Under the pieces are notes generated by a model, which searched no databases, had not been told where the DNA came from, and saw only the letters and a program-made list of their open reading frames with translations. Shown in pieces: positions 9,121-18,621 of a stretch of 64,000 nucleotides of DNA (positions within the stretch are counted from its first letter, which is position 1; each line of letters opens with the position of its first letter). The stretch lies in the NCBI RefSeq assembly GCF_030824455.1, contig NZ_JAVBXR010000108.1, positions 1-64,000 of the forward strand, given 5' to 3'. This stretch comes from Desulfobulbus sp. (lineage in GTDB: Bacteria > Desulfobacterota > Desulfobulbia > Desulfobulbales > Desulfobulbaceae). The translations under genes were made by a program, and so were the position numbers.

Positions 9121-10740
9121 ATGGCAGGTTTTGTGTATCAGGATCCCTTCCCTCTCGGCAAAGATGAGACCAAATTCCGATTGCTGGAGGGTTCCGGCAA
9201 GTATGTTTCCGTGGCGACCTTTGATGGCCAGGAAGTCCTCAAGGTGGCCCCCGAAGGGTTGAAAGTGATGGCCAACCAGGCGATGCGCGAGGTTTCGTTC
9301 CTCCTCCGTCCGGCGCACAATCAGCAGGTGGCGAAAATCTTTGACGATCCCGCGTCTTCCGACAACGACAAGGAAGTGGCGCTGGCCATGCTGCGCAACG
9401 CCGAGGTCTCCGCCAACTTCGTGCTGCCGGTCTGTCAGGACACCGGAACCGCCTGCGTAGTCGCCAAAAAGGGCCAGAACGTCTGGACCGGCTGCGACGA
9501 CGCCGAGCAGATCTCCGCCGGCGTTTACACCACCTACACCGAAGAAAACCTGCGCTATTCCCAGAATGCGGCGCTGACCATGTACGAGGAGGTCAACACC
9601 AAGACCAACCTCCCGGCCCAGATCGACATATACGCCACCCAGGGCAGCGAGTACAAGTTCCTCTTTCTGGCCAAGGGCGGCGGCAGCGCCAATAAAACCT
9701 ACCTCTATCAGGAGACCAAGGCCCTGCTCAATCCCACCACCTTGAAAAAATTCCTGGTGGACAAGATGAAAACCCTGGGCACGGCCGCCTGTCCGCCGTA
9801 CCACATCGCCTTTGTCATCGGCGGCACCTCTGCCGAGACCTGTCTCAAAACCGTTAAGCTGGCGTCCGCTAAATACCTCGACGCCCTGCCCACCAGCGGC
9901 AACGAGATGGGCCGTGCCTTCCGCGACGTCGAGCTGGAGAAGGAACTGCTTGAAGCGGCCGGCAACCTTGGCCTGGGCGCTCAGTTCGGCGGCAAGTATT
10001 TTGCCCACGACATCCGCGTGGTCCGCCTGAGCCGTCACGGCGCCTCCTGCCCGGTGGGCATGGGCGTTTCCTGCTCGGCCGACCGCAACATCAAGGCCAA
10101 AATCAACAAAGACGGCCTGTGGATCGAGCAGATGGACAGCGATCCCGGCAAGCTGATCCCGGCCAAGTACCGCGACCGCAGTTCCGCCCAGGTGGTCAAG
10201 ATTGATCTCAATCAGCCGCTGGACAAAGTGCGGGCCGAATTGACCAAACACCCGGTTTCGACGCCGCTTTCCCTGACCGGCACCATCATCGTTGGCCGCG
10301 ACATTGCCCACGCCAAATGGAAAGAGATCCTCGACGCCGGCAAGCCGCTGCCCGATTATCTCAAACAACACCCGGTATATTACGCTGGTCCGGCCAAGAC
10401 TCCGCCCGGCAAGCCGTCTGGATCGTTCGGACCGACCACCGCCGGCCGCATGGATTCCTATGTCGACCTGTTCCAGAGCAACGGCGGTTCCATGGTGATG
10501 ATCGCCAAGGGCAACCGTTCGCAGCAGGTCACCGACGCCTGCAAAAAGCACGGCGGCTTCTACCTGGGCTCCATCGGCGGTCCGGCCGCTCTGCTGGCCG
10601 AGGAGAACATCAAAAAGGTGGAATGTCTGGATTATCCCGAACTGGGCATGGAAGCGGTCTGGAAGATCGAAGTGGTTGACTTCCCGGCGTTCATCCTGGT
10701 GGACGACAAGGGCAACGACTTCTTCAAAGGATTGCTGTAA
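9121..10740 (+). CDS. fumA: class I fumarate hydratase (iron-sulfur)
   Basis: A 539-residue oxygen-sensitive [4Fe-4S] fumarase of the single-chain FumA/FumB type. It interconverts fumarate and malate in the TCA or reductive branch. The N-terminal catalytic domain has the cluster Cys regions [26 protein letters not shown] and [17 protein letters not shown]. The C-terminal swivel domain has [23 protein letters not shown] Shine-Dalgarno AGGAG sits 8 bp upstream of the chosen ATG. It stands alone, with 368 bp before it and a hairpin after it. Confidence 0.95.
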   Translation: MAGFVYQDPFPLGKDETKFRLLEGSGKYVSVATFDGQEVLKVAPEGLKVMANQAMREVSFLLRPAHNQQVAKIFDDPASSDNDKEVALAMLRNAEVSANFVLPVCQDTGTACVVAKKGQNVWTGCDDAEQISAGVYTTYTEENLRYSQNAALTMYEEVNTKTNLPAQIDIYATQGSEYKFLFLAKGGGSANKTYLYQETKALLNPTTLKKFLVDKMKTLGTAACPPYHIAFVIGGTSAETCLKTVKLASAKYLDALPTSGNEMGRAFRDVELEKELLEAAGNLGLGAQFGGKYFAHDIRVVRLSRHGASCPVGMGVSCSADRNIKAKINKDGLWIEQMDSDPGKLIPAKYRDRSSAQVVKIDLNQPLDKVRAELTKHPVSTPLSLTGTIIVGRDIAHAKWKEILDAGKPLPDYLKQHPVYYAGPAKTPPGKPSGSFGPTTAGRMDSYVDLFQSNGGSMVMIAKGNRSQQVTDACKKHGGFYLGSIGGPAALLAEENIKKVECLDYPELGMEAVWKIEVVDFPAFILVDDKGNDFFKGLL

Positions 10741-10746
10741 TCCGAT

Positions 10747-10779
10747 GCCGGTTGCCGGCCGTTTGAGGCGGCAACCGGC
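10747..10779 (+). terminator. hairpin after fumarase
   Basis: Perfect 11-bp inverted arms (GCCGGTTGCCG at 10747-10757 and its complement at 10769-10779) with an 11-nt loop, 6 bp after the fumarase stop. There is no T-run, so this may be a processing or Rho-linked hairpin rather than a classical terminator. Confidence 0.5.
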
Positions 10780-10839
10780 CAACCCATCGACAACAGGCGG
10801 GGAGGGGCGACTCTCCCTGCCTTTCGCGTTTTGCTTTCC

Positions 10840-11511
10840 ATGGATGACCTGAAAACTTCCGAGGCCTGGCGGGTCTTCCGCATCCAGGCCGAATTAATCG
10901 ACAGCATCGAATCGCTCAACGATCTGGGCCCTGCGGTGTCCATATTCGGCGGCGCCCGGTTCGGCGAGGGTTCGCCGTACTACGTTGCGGCCCGCGAGAC
11001 CGCGACCCTGCTGTGCAAACAAAACCTGGCGGTGCTGACCGGCGGCGGCCCAGGGATCATGGAAGCCGCCAGCCGCGGCTGTTATGAAGCGGGCGGCGTC
11101 TCGGTGGGTTTGAACATTGTCCTGCCCCGGGAACAGCACCCCAACCCGTATCAAAGCATCAGCCTGACGTTCCGGTATTTTTTTATCCGCAAGCTGATGT
11201 TTGTCCGCCACGCCATGGCCTATGTCATTTTCCCCGGCGGCTTTGGCACCATGGATGAATTTTTCGAGAGCCTGACCCTGATTCAGACCACCAAGATCCG
11301 GCGCTTTCCCATTGTGCTCTTTGGCGCGAGCTACTGGCAAGGCCTGCTCGACTGGATGCGCGCTGAGATGTTGCCGCATGGCTGCATTGCCGACGGCGAC
11401 CTGGATTTGTTCCACCTGGCGGAAACGCCCCAGGCGGTGGCCGACATCATCGGCTGCCACCAGGAGCAATGCCGCCAATTTCCCAACGAGCAACGACGGA
11501 CCACGTCCTGA
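10840..11511 (+). CDS. LOG-family Rossmann-fold protein (TIGR00730)
   Basis: A 223-residue protein starting at the ATG at 10840; a TTG three codons earlier is the alternative. It has SIFGGARFGEGSPYY, the GGGPGIMEAASRG segment and the family signature PGGFGTMDEFFE, which binds nucleotide monophosphate. LOG proteins remove the ribose phosphate from cytokinin- or AMP-like nucleotides (lysine-decarboxylase annotations of this family are wrong). The physiological substrate here is unknown. Confidence 0.88.
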   Translation: MDDLKTSEAWRVFRIQAELIDSIESLNDLGPAVSIFGGARFGEGSPYYVAARETATLLCKQNLAVLTGGGPGIMEAASRGCYEAGGVSVGLNIVLPREQHPNPYQSISLTFRYFFIRKLMFVRHAMAYVIFPGGFGTMDEFFESLTLIQTTKIRRFPIVLFGASYWQGLLDWMRAEMLPHGCIADGDLDLFHLAETPQAVADIIGCHQEQCRQFPNEQRRTTS

Positions 11512-11566
11512 ACAAGCGGCTTTGGCGACAGGCTTTTTTGGCTCACCTTTACCCCAGGAGGACCGC

Positions 11567-12085
11567 ATGAATCCCCAGCTCAACTTTATTTTTTCACGGC
11601 GCAGCATTCGGAAATTCACCCAGCGCGAGATCCCCGAAATCCTGCTGACCGATCTGCTGGAGGCGGCCATGGCGGCCCCCTCGGCGGTGGCCAAAGACCC
11701 CTGGCATTTTATTGTCCTCCGCAACCGCGCCTCCCTGGATCAACTGGCGACCATCCTGCCCAACGGCAAGATGCTGAGCGGGGCGGCCGCTGCACTGGTG
11801 GTCTGCGGCGACCTCAACCAGGCCCACGACCAGGAGCTCTCGTTTCTGCTCCAGGATCTGAGCGCCGCTGTGGAAAACATTCTCCTGGCCGCCAACGCCT
11901 TGGGCCTCGGGGCCTGCTGGCTGGGCATCCATCCCCGCGAGGAGCGGATTGCCGCCGTTGCCCAGCAATTCAGCCTGCCGGAAAACATCCTGCCAATGGC
12001 CGGCATCGCCCTGGGCTGGCCGGCGCAGGAAAGCCCGGCCCGCACCCGATACAATCCAGACTGCGTGCATCTGGAAGGCTGGTAA
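11567..12085 (+). CDS. nitroreductase-family FMN protein
   Basis: A 172-residue protein starting 8 bp after CAGGAGGA. It has the family hallmarks: RRSIRKFTQREIP at the N-terminus for FMN phosphate binding, LLEAAMAAPSAVAKDPWHFIVL, and a C-terminal NALGLGACWLGIHPREER for the dimer/FMN site. Members reduce nitro compounds, quinones or enones with NAD(P)H. The small size matches the anaerobe group with the Ser/Ala-Pro-Ser motif. The substrate cannot be told from sequence. Confidence 0.88.
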   Translation: MNPQLNFIFSRRSIRKFTQREIPEILLTDLLEAAMAAPSAVAKDPWHFIVLRNRASLDQLATILPNGKMLSGAAAALVVCGDLNQAHDQELSFLLQDLSAAVENILLAANALGLGACWLGIHPREERIAAVAQQFSLPENILPMAGIALGWPAQESPARTRYNPDCVHLEGW

Positions 12086-12285
12086 AATTTCCCAAGGCGT
12101 CTCAGATTTCGTCTCGACAACTGCAAACGTCGCTCCCCGGGGCAATCGCGCCGCGCCGGTTGTCCCTGTTTGATCGTGCAATCCCCAAGAATAAAATAGC
12201 GGTCTCCTGATACCGGTCGATAACGGCCCACCAGCAGAAATCTCCAGAGGTCTCATGCTGCATATCTTTGTCGCACATCACCATT

Positions 12286-14040
12286 ATGGCCTACGCAACG
12301 ATCTTGTTTTTTATAATTTTATCAATATGTTCCTCGCCTTTGACGCCAACCCCCGCAGGGGCGGCCACTCAGTCCATCCATGTGGAATGGGGGTACACTC
12401 CGCCGAGCGAACCTGCGGTGGCCGGGTTTAAGCTCTACCAGGAGGGCGTGTTTGCCTGCCAAACGATGACGCCCACGGCGACCTCTTTGGACTGCTCGGT
12501 CTCCTTGACCGGAGCGACCACCGAGTTCACCCTGACTGCGGTTTTTAACGACGGTTCTGAGAGCCCGCACTCCTCGACCTTTGCATTCACCACTGCGGCT
12601 CAAAGCACGACCGGCGCGACTGGCGCGATCAGCACGCCGCCGAAGGCCGTCATCTCATCAAGCGCCGCCGCAGGAGCAAGCCCCTTGCAGGTTTCCTTTG
12701 ACGGCTCGGGCTCAACCGCCGCCAACAAAGGAACCATTGTCTCCTATTTGTGGAATTTTGGCGACGGCGGTTCAGCCACCGGCGCACAAACCACCCACAC
12801 CTTTACCACGGCTGGAACCTACGCCGCCGTTTTGACCATAACGGACGGCAACAGGGTGCAGAGCACGGCGACAACCCCCATTGTGGTCACGACAGGCACG
12901 GCGGCAGCGGGCGCGTCCGCAACAACCATAAACCAGACCGCGTCGTCGTCGAACACCGCCTCCACGGACAGCAGCGGCACGCAAACCACCGCCCCGTTAC
13001 TCGCCGCCCAGAAGAGCGCGCTCAATCTGGAAGCGGGCGAGGTCTCGGTCGCCGACGCCTGGGTGCGCGTCGCCTTTGCCTCCCGCTACACAAACCCCAT
13101 TGTGGTGGCCGGTCCGCCGAAATTCAACAGCAGCGCACCCTGCGTCGTCCGCATCCGCAACGTCAATGCAACGGGTTTTGAAGTTCGCCTTGCAGAATGG
13201 ACCTATCAGGACGGCAGCCATCCCGCTGAAACGATTGGCTACCTGGTTTTGGAAAAAGGCCGTGCGCAGCTTGTCGACGGCTCGTGGATTGAAGCAGGGA
13301 GTTTTACCGGAACAACCAGGCCGAGCGCCGTTGCCTTTGGCGCCGCTTTGAACAAAATTCCGGTGGTGTTGACCAGCATCGTTTCAGTGAACGAGGCGGA
13401 CACCGTTGCCGGCCGGATAAGCGCTGTCGCGCGCAACGGATTTTCCTACGTTTTCAGGGAGCAGGAAAAAAATCCGCTCTACGGGCATGTCAACGAGACG
13501 GTCCATTATGTTGCCTGGGAACCCGGCGCCGGCATGATTGGCGGGGTGCAATTTGCAGCCGCCGCCGCGCCGTCAATCACCAGTTCCTGGAGCGCGGTCC
13601 GTTTTCTAGGCGCGTTCAAGCAACCGCCCATGGTCCTGGCTGATCTGCAAACCAACGCCAACACCGACACGGCAGCCCTGCGCCTGCGACAACAGGCGAC
13701 AACCACTGGATTTGAGGTCAAGGTTGAGGAAGAACAGTCGCTTGATCTCGAGGTGGCGCATCCGGCGGAGCAGGTCGGCTACCTGGCCTTTTCCCAATCG
13801 GCAAGCCAACGGTTGGCCACCTTTTCCTGGGATTTTGACGAGGCGCTTGAAACCGCCATTGCCGGGTTCCAGATTTTGAGCAACGGCCAACCCGTCTGCG
13901 TCACCGACAATGTTGCGGCCCGACAATTGGCGTGCGAAATCTATCTGCCGGCGTCGGCCGCCGCGACGTTTGAGATCCAAACCATTGCCGCAGACGGCGC
14001 AGCCCAGGCGCGTTCAAACGCCGTCACCTACACGCCCTAA
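12286..14040 (+). CDS. secreted modular protein: FnIII-like, PKD and triplicated lectin-like modules
   Basis: A 584-residue protein from ATG 12286; an ATG six codons upstream is also open. Residues 1-27 (MAYATILFFIILSICSSPL...AGAA) form a signal peptide. A FnIII-like domain follows (VEWGYTPPSEPAVAGFKLYQ), then a PKD domain (VSYLWNFGDGGSATGAQTTHTF) and a Thr/Ser/Ala linker. Three related modules then share a pattern P-x-V near the start, a GFEV- or GFSY-like strand, and HPAE/HVNE followed by a YL/YV strand. A second FnIII-like domain closes the protein (AIAGFQILSNGQPVC), resembling the first. The modules recall H-type-lectin-like domains. The protein is probably extracellular; its ligand is unknown. 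Confidence 0.7.
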   Translation: MAYATILFFIILSICSSPLTPTPAGAATQSIHVEWGYTPPSEPAVAGFKLYQEGVFACQTMTPTATSLDCSVSLTGATTEFTLTAVFNDGSESPHSSTFAFTTAAQSTTGATGAISTPPKAVISSSAAAGASPLQVSFDGSGSTAANKGTIVSYLWNFGDGGSATGAQTTHTFTTAGTYAAVLTITDGNRVQSTATTPIVVTTGTAAAGASATTINQTASSSNTASTDSSGTQTTAPLLAAQKSALNLEAGEVSVADAWVRVAFASRYTNPIVVAGPPKFNSSAPCVVRIRNVNATGFEVRLAEWTYQDGSHPAETIGYLVLEKGRAQLVDGSWIEAGSFTGTTRPSAVAFGAALNKIPVVLTSIVSVNEADTVAGRISAVARNGFSYVFREQEKNPLYGHVNETVHYVAWEPGAGMIGGVQFAAAAAPSITSSWSAVRFLGAFKQPPMVLADLQTNANTDTAALRLRQQATTTGFEVKVEEEQSLDLEVAHPAEQVGYLAFSQSASQRLATFSWDFDEALETAIAGFQILSNGQPVCVTDNVAARQLACEIYLPASAAATFEIQTIAADGAAQARSNAVTYTP

Positions 14041-14048
14041 AAAGGGCG
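14033..14048. terminator. short bidirectional hairpin between convergent genes
   Basis: CGCCCT (14033-14038) and AGGGCG (14043-14048) form a 6-bp stem with a short A loop, spanning the stop codon of the secreted-protein gene. The cobJ stop lies just beyond. It is GC-rich but lacks a clear T-run. Confidence 0.4.
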
Positions 14049-14054
14049 GCTTGA

Positions 14055-14825
14055 TTACAGGCCGTATTTCTTGCTGTAGCCCCTTGGGGTGATCATCTTG
14101 TCCCGCCAGACAAAGGTCTGCGAATTGCCGATGAGGACAGTGGTCTGCATGCCGATTTCCTCGTCGAGCATGTGCTCCAGGGTGGTCAGGCGAACCGACT
14201 CGTGCTCGCGGGTGGCGCCGCTGACGATGCCCACCGGGGTGTCGGGGGAGCGGTGGGCGAGCATGATCTCGCGGGCGCGAACGATCTGATCGGTGCGTTT
14301 CTTGGACTTGGGGTTGTAGATCACCACCACGAAATCGGCCGGGGCCACAGCCTCAAGGCGGCGCTCGATCATCTCCCAGGGGGTCATCAGGTCGGACAGG
14401 CTGATGGCTGCAAAATCGTGCATCAGCGGCGCGCCGAGGATGGCGGCGCAGGAGTTGAGGGCCGCGATGCCGGGGATGACGTTAATCGGCGCCTTGGCGT
14501 CAATCGATTGGGCCAATTCAAAGACCAGCCCGGCCATGGCGTAGATGCCGGGATCGCCGCCGCACACCAGCGCCACCCGTTGCCCGGCTTCGGCCAGTTC
14601 CAGCGCCTTGCGGCAGCGGTCGATCTCCTGCATCATCGACGACGAAATCACCTCGCTGGCCGGATTGAGACAATCGCGAACCAGATCAAGATAGGTGCGA
14701 TATCCGACCACCACCTCTGCCTGCTCCAAAGCGGCGCGCGCCCGGGGCGCCATGAGATCGATTGCGCCGGGGCCGAGGCCCACGACCGCGAGAGAGCCAT
14801 TGGTGCTGTCCTGTCCTGTCGTCAT
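14055..14825 (-). CDS. cobJ: precorrin-3B C17-methyltransferase (CobJ/CbiH)
   Basis: A 256-residue tetrapyrrole methylase carrying out the ring-contracting C17 methylation in corrin synthesis. SAM-binding motifs VVGLGPGAIDLM and GGDPGIYAM, VIPGIAALNSCAAILGAPLMHDFAAISLSD and the C-terminal TTVLIGNSQTFVWRDKMITPRGY are typical of CobJ/CbiH. The start at 14825 overlaps the cbiG stop by 4 bp and is preferred over an in-frame ATG at 14900 that would add a basic, unconserved tail. It is the last gene of the cobalamin operon. Confidence 0.95.
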   Translation of the reverse strand: MTTGQDSTNGSLAVVGLGPGAIDLMAPRARAALEQAEVVVGYRTYLDLVRDCLNPASEVISSSMMQEIDRCRKALELAEAGQRVALVCGGDPGIYAMAGLVFELAQSIDAKAPINVIPGIAALNSCAAILGAPLMHDFAAISLSDLMTPWEMIERRLEAVAPADFVVVIYNPKSKKRTDQIVRAREIMLAHRSPDTPVGIVSGATREHESVRLTTLEHMLDEEIGMQTTVLIGNSQTFVWRDKMITPRGYSKKYGL

Positions 14826-15853
14826 TGTTTTGTGTTTCCTTGTCTTGTGATTGCGAAGGGATCGGCGATTTCCGCCACGGCGGTGGTCACGTCGGTCCAT
14901 TTCATTTTGGCGACCAGCAGGACGCCGCCCGGCCCGGCGCTGAGCAGGGCCGCCGGTTCGGCCACGCCCTTGGCCCCGGTGGCGCGCAGCACCGCCTCGG
15001 AGGCGGCGCCGACGCCCTCAACCCGGTTGAGCTGGTCTTTGTCGTAAAAATCGATCGGCAGCCCCAGTTGCCGGGCGTATTCCAGCAAGCCTGCCTCGTC
15101 CTGTTTGAGATCGATGGAGGCCAACCGGACTACCGATTGGATCGCCAGACCATGCGCCCTGCAGGCGGCTTCCACGGCGCGGGCAATGGCCGCCGCCGTC
15201 GCGCCTCGGTTGCAGCCGACGCCCACGACCATAGCCCCAGGATGGAGCAGGGCGGCGTGGGCGGGCGCGTCGGTCCGGCTGTCGACGACCAGATCGGCCC
15301 GGTCGCGCTCCGCAATCGGAATCAGGTCCGGCGGCAGCTCCGGCTGGGCATAGCGGCTCCACAGGGTCAGCGATCCCTGATCCACCAGCCTCCCCATGGC
15401 ACGGGTGAAGGCCGTCTTGTCGGCGGGCGTCAGTCCCAGGTCGCGGCACCAGAGGTCCAGGGCGGTGCGGCCCAGCACGTCCGAGGCGGTGGTGAGCACG
15501 GCCTGACCGCCGGTCTGGGCGGCCACCCGATGCGCCAGCGCGTTGCCGCCGCCGATGTGGCCGGAGAGCAGCGAAATCGCAAAGTTTCCTTTCTCGTCGC
15601 AGACCACCACCGCCGGGTCCTGGAGTTTGTCCCGCAACAGCGGCGCAACGATGCGGACCACGATGCCGGTGGCCATGATGCAGACGATTTCGGCGTAATC
15701 GCGCCACACCCGGGCCATGACCTCGGCCAGTCGTCCCTTGCAGGCAAAGAAATCGCCGCCCAGAGCCTCGGCCAGCCGCCCGCCCAGGTCGCAGCCGCCC
15801 CGGCTGATGGCCAGCACGGCCAGGCGGGGCCGCTCCCCTGCCGGCTCAGCCAT
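14822..15853 (-). CDS. cbiG: cobalt-precorrin-5A hydrolase CbiG
   Basis: A 343-residue CbiG, which opens the delta-lactone of cobalt-precorrin-5A and releases acetaldehyde; it marks the anaerobic (early cobalt) route. Motifs include CIMATGIVVRIVAPLL, the SGHIGGGNALA segment and the C-terminal VGVGCNRGATAAAI and FYDKDQLNRVEG regions. It overlaps cobM by 1 bp and cobJ by 4 bp, so the three are tightly coupled. Confidence 0.95.
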   Translation of the reverse strand: MAEPAGERPRLAVLAISRGGCDLGGRLAEALGGDFFACKGRLAEVMARVWRDYAEIVCIMATGIVVRIVAPLLRDKLQDPAVVVCDEKGNFAISLLSGHIGGGNALAHRVAAQTGGQAVLTTASDVLGRTALDLWCRDLGLTPADKTAFTRAMGRLVDQGSLTLWSRYAQPELPPDLIPIAERDRADLVVDSRTDAPAHAALLHPGAMVVGVGCNRGATAAAIARAVEAACRAHGLAIQSVVRLASIDLKQDEAGLLEYARQLGLPIDFYDKDQLNRVEGVGAASEAVLRATGAKGVAEPAALLSAGPGGVLLVAKMKWTDVTTAVAEIADPFAITRQGNTKQ

Positions 15854-16644
15854 CAGCGGTACTCGTGGGTGAAGGCCGCGTCATAGAGTTTGGAGGCGAT
15901 CCGGCTGTCTTCGGCCAGGGCCGGGCCAACCACGATCATCGCCGTCTTTTTGATCTGCGAGGCCTCGATCTTGGCGGCAATGTCGGCCAGGACGCCGCGC
16001 ACAATCTGCTGATCCGGCCAGCTGGCCCGCTCGACCACCGCAATCGGCGTGTGTGCCGGATAGCCGCCGGCGAGCAGATCCTCGACTACCCGGGCCATCA
16101 TCGACACGCTGAGGAAGATGCACATGGTGGCCTGGACGCGCGCCAGATTGCGCAGCGATTCCGGCTCGGGCACCGGCGTGCGCCCCGCCTGACGGGTGAA
16201 GATCACCGTCTGGGTGACCTCGGGCACGGTCAGTTCTTTCTTCAGGGCGGCGCTGGCGGCAAAGGCCGAGCTGACCCCCGGCACCACCTCATAGGGGATG
16301 GCGACCGCGTCCAGCCACTGCATCTGCTCGCGGATCGCCCCGTAGATGGCCGGGTCGCCGGTGTGCAGCCGCACCACCCGCAATCCTTCGCGGTGCCCCT
16401 TGGCCAGCGTCTGCATGATGGCCTCCAGGTCCATGGCGGCGCTGTCGTAACAGACGGCCTTGATGCCGTCGAGCAGGGCGATGTTGACCAGGCTGCCGGC
16501 ATAGACCACCACGTCGGCCGCGTCGAGCAGGCGGCGGCCCTTGAGGGTGATCAGTTCCGGGTCGCCGGGACCGGCGCCGAGAAAAACGACCGGATGGCGG
16601 GTTGCCCCGGCCTGCGCCTCAGAGAGCGATTGCGTGCGTTCCAT
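15853..16644 (-). CDS. cobM: precorrin-4 C11-methyltransferase (CobM/CbiF)
   Basis: A 263-residue tetrapyrrole methylase. It has FLGAGPGDPELITLKGRRLL, YAGSLV, RLHTGDPAIYGAIREQM, EVVPGVSSAFAA and TVIFTRQAGRTPVPE, all features of CobM/CbiF, which methylates C11 of (cobalt-)precorrin-4. The gene begins inside the cobI coding region (26-bp overlap) and ends with a 1-bp overlap with cbiG. Confidence 0.95.
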   Translation of the reverse strand: MERTQSLSEAQAGATRHPVVFLGAGPGDPELITLKGRRLLDAADVVVYAGSLVNIALLDGIKAVCYDSAAMDLEAIMQTLAKGHREGLRVVRLHTGDPAIYGAIREQMQWLDAVAIPYEVVPGVSSAFAASAALKKELTVPEVTQTVIFTRQAGRTPVPEPESLRNLARVQATMCIFLSVSMMARVVEDLLAGGYPAHTPIAVVERASWPDQQIVRGVLADIAAKIEASQIKKTAMIVVGPALAEDSRIASKLYDAAFTHEYR

Positions 16645-17407
16645 TGGACACCTGTACCTTTTTTTTGCGGATCACCATGGTGGAAAAATAGTGCAGCTTA
16701 CGGCCCCTGGCCTCGCGGATGTCGGTGTAGACCCGCTCGCCGTCCATGCCCGAGCGTTCGATCAGCACCGCGTGCGGCGTTAGTTCGAGTTCCTCAAGGA
16801 TGTCGATAAGGGCGTCGATCCGTTTGTGCACCTTCATCAGCACCACTGAATCCAGGGTGGTGAGGATCTGGCGCAAGCGGTCGTCCTCGAAGGCGGCGGG
16901 CACCACGGCCAGGACGTCGTCGCCCAGGGCCAGCGGGCTGGACTGGGAGGCGGCGCAGGCGGCCATGGCGGTGATGCCGGGCACCACGGTCACAGGGACG
17001 TTCGGCCGCTGCTCCTGAATCATGGCCAGGAGATAGAAGGCGGTGGAGTAGAGGGTGGCGTCGCCCAGGGTGGGAAAGGCCACGTCCTCGCCCTGGTCAA
17101 GATGGCGGATCACCTCGTCGGCCGACTTGCGCCAGGCCATGAGCAGTTGATCGTCGGTTTCCTGGCCAAGGAAGACTTTTTTCATCGGAAAGCAGAGCGA
17201 AAGAATGGTCCGCCCCTTGTCGGCAATCATCTGGCCGGCGATCTGCTGGGCACTGCTGACGCCGTTTTCCCTGGCCGTGGGCACTGCCCAGATTTTGGCT
17301 TCGGTCAGGATGCGCACCGCCTTGTAGGTCATGAGTTCCGGATCGCCGGGGCCCACACCGACCAGATAGAGATGGCCGGTCCGGGTGGGAGAGTTGTCGC
17401 TGCTCAT
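16619..17407 (-). CDS. cobI: precorrin-2 C20-methyltransferase (CobI/CbiL)
   Basis: A 262-residue SAM-dependent methylase that methylates C20 of (cobalt-)precorrin-2, the committed step toward corrins. Motifs YLVGVGPGDPELMTYKAVRIL, FPTLGDATLYSTAFYLL and VVPGITAMAACAASQSSPLA fit CobI/CbiL. The start at 17407 overlaps the cobL stop by 4 bp. The open frame extends further upstream, but that extension is the cobL gene read out of frame. Confidence 0.94.
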   Translation of the reverse strand: MSSDNSPTRTGHLYLVGVGPGDPELMTYKAVRILTEAKIWAVPTARENGVSSAQQIAGQMIADKGRTILSLCFPMKKVFLGQETDDQLLMAWRKSADEVIRHLDQGEDVAFPTLGDATLYSTAFYLLAMIQEQRPNVPVTVVPGITAMAACAASQSSPLALGDDVLAVVPAAFEDDRLRQILTTLDSVVLMKVHKRIDALIDILEELELTPHAVLIERSGMDGERVYTDIREARGRKLHYFSTMVIRKKKVQVSNGTHAIAL

Positions 17408-18621
17408 TTGTCGCCTGTGATAAGGGTTATGGGGTTGAAGACGCGGGATTCGCCGTCGGGATGGCGTCGCCGGGTCACGGCCAGGGTGCTGCTTTCCACG
17501 CGCAGGCCAAGTCGCTGCAAACAGGCCAGGGCAAGGGTTTCGGTTTGGGGGAGCACGGCGTTGATCACAATCCGGCCGCCTGGGCTGAGGCGGGCCGTTG
17601 CCGCTTCGATGATCGCCTCCAGCCGCCTGCCGCTGCCGCCGATGAAGACCCGGTCCGGCGCGGGCAGACCGTCCAGGGCTTCCGGGGCCTCGCCGCCGGT
17701 CAGACGGATGTTGTAGGCGCCGTAAGCGCGGATGTTGGCGCGGATGTTGGCCTGCTCCTCGGTTTTTTTCTCGATGGTGTGGACGGCGAGTTCCGGACAG
17801 AGCCGGGCCGCCTCCAGGGAGACGCTTCCCGAGCCGCCGCCGATGTCCCACAGCACGCCGCTTGCCGGCAACCGCAGCCGGTGCAGAGTGGCGGCGCGGA
17901 CCTCGTCCTTGGTGATCAGGCCCCGCGAATGCTGGATCTCGGTTTCGGTGAGGCCGAAACGGATTATTTCCGGCTGCTGCGGCTGCGGCGGTTGCTCGAT
18001 CAGGACCATGTTCAGCGGGCTGAACCGGGCGGCGGCAATCTCCTGGAGACTGCCGCTGGTCAGTCGTTCGTCGGCCAGGCCCAGGTTTTCCGCCACCCGG
18101 ACGCGCACGGAGGCGATGCGTTCGGCGTCGCCGCAGGCGGCAAGCGCCTCCAGCAGACAGGCGGCGATCCGGTCCGGGCTGCTGTCGCCGTCGGTGAGCA
18201 GCATGGCCCGGGAGTGGCGAAGGATGCGGCCGGGGATGTCCTGGTTGGGACGTCCGTGCAAACTGACCAGGGCGAGATCGTCCCAGGAGGCGCGGAAGCG
18301 GGCGCAGGCCAGTTGCAGGGCCGACAGGGCCGGGTGGATGCTGATCCGCTCCGGGCCGAACTGCTTGATCAGGGTGCGGCCGACGCCAAAAAATAAGGGG
18401 TCGCCGCTGGCCAGCACGGCAACGTCGCCGGTGATCAGGGCCTCTTCCACCCTGGCGACCATGGCCGGAACCGGGGCAATGTCGATCAGCGGATGGAGCA
18501 AGCTGGCGACCAGCGGCCGGTGGCGGCGGGAGACGACAATGGCGGCGCAACGGCGCAGCAGCGGCCATTGCTCGGCGGTCAGGCCTTTGCCGCTGACCCC
18601 AATCAGTTCAATCCGTGACAT
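17404..18621 (-). CDS. cobL: bifunctional precorrin-6Y methyltransferase/decarboxylase CobL (CbiE-CbiT fusion)
   Basis: A 405-residue fusion. Residues 1-205 are the CbiE-type methylase (VLASGDPLFFGVGRTLI, LALVSLHGRP). Residues 215-405 are a CbiT-type SAM methyltransferase and decarboxylase (GVLWDIGGGSGSVSLEAARL, DRVFIGGSGRRL, RIVINAVLPQ). Together they methylate C5 and C15 and decarboxylate the C12 acetate side chain. The start is 14 bp inside the cbiD 3' end. Confidence 0.95.
   Translation of the reverse strand: MSRIELIGVSGKGLTAEQWPLLRRCAAIVVSRRHRPLVASLLHPLIDIAPVPAMVARVEEALITGDVAVLASGDPLFFGVGRTLIKQFGPERISIHPALSALQLACARFRASWDDLALVSLHGRPNQDIPGRILRHSRAMLLTDGDSSPDRIAACLLEALAACGDAERIASVRVRVAENLGLADERLTSGSLQEIAAARFSPLNMVLIEQPPQPQQPEIIRFGLTETEIQHSRGLITKDEVRAATLHRLRLPASGVLWDIGGGSGSVSLEAARLCPELAVHTIEKKTEEQANIRANIRAYGAYNIRLTGGEAPEALDGLPAPDRVFIGGSGRRLEAIIEAATARLSPGGRIVINAVLPQTETLALACLQRLGLRVESSTLAVTRRRHPDGESRVFNPITLITGDK

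Noticed and set aside
16619-18568. A 649-codon minus-strand frame that would fuse CobI to an upstream Pro/Arg-rich part
   Set aside because: The upstream part is cobL read out of frame; cobI starts at 17407.
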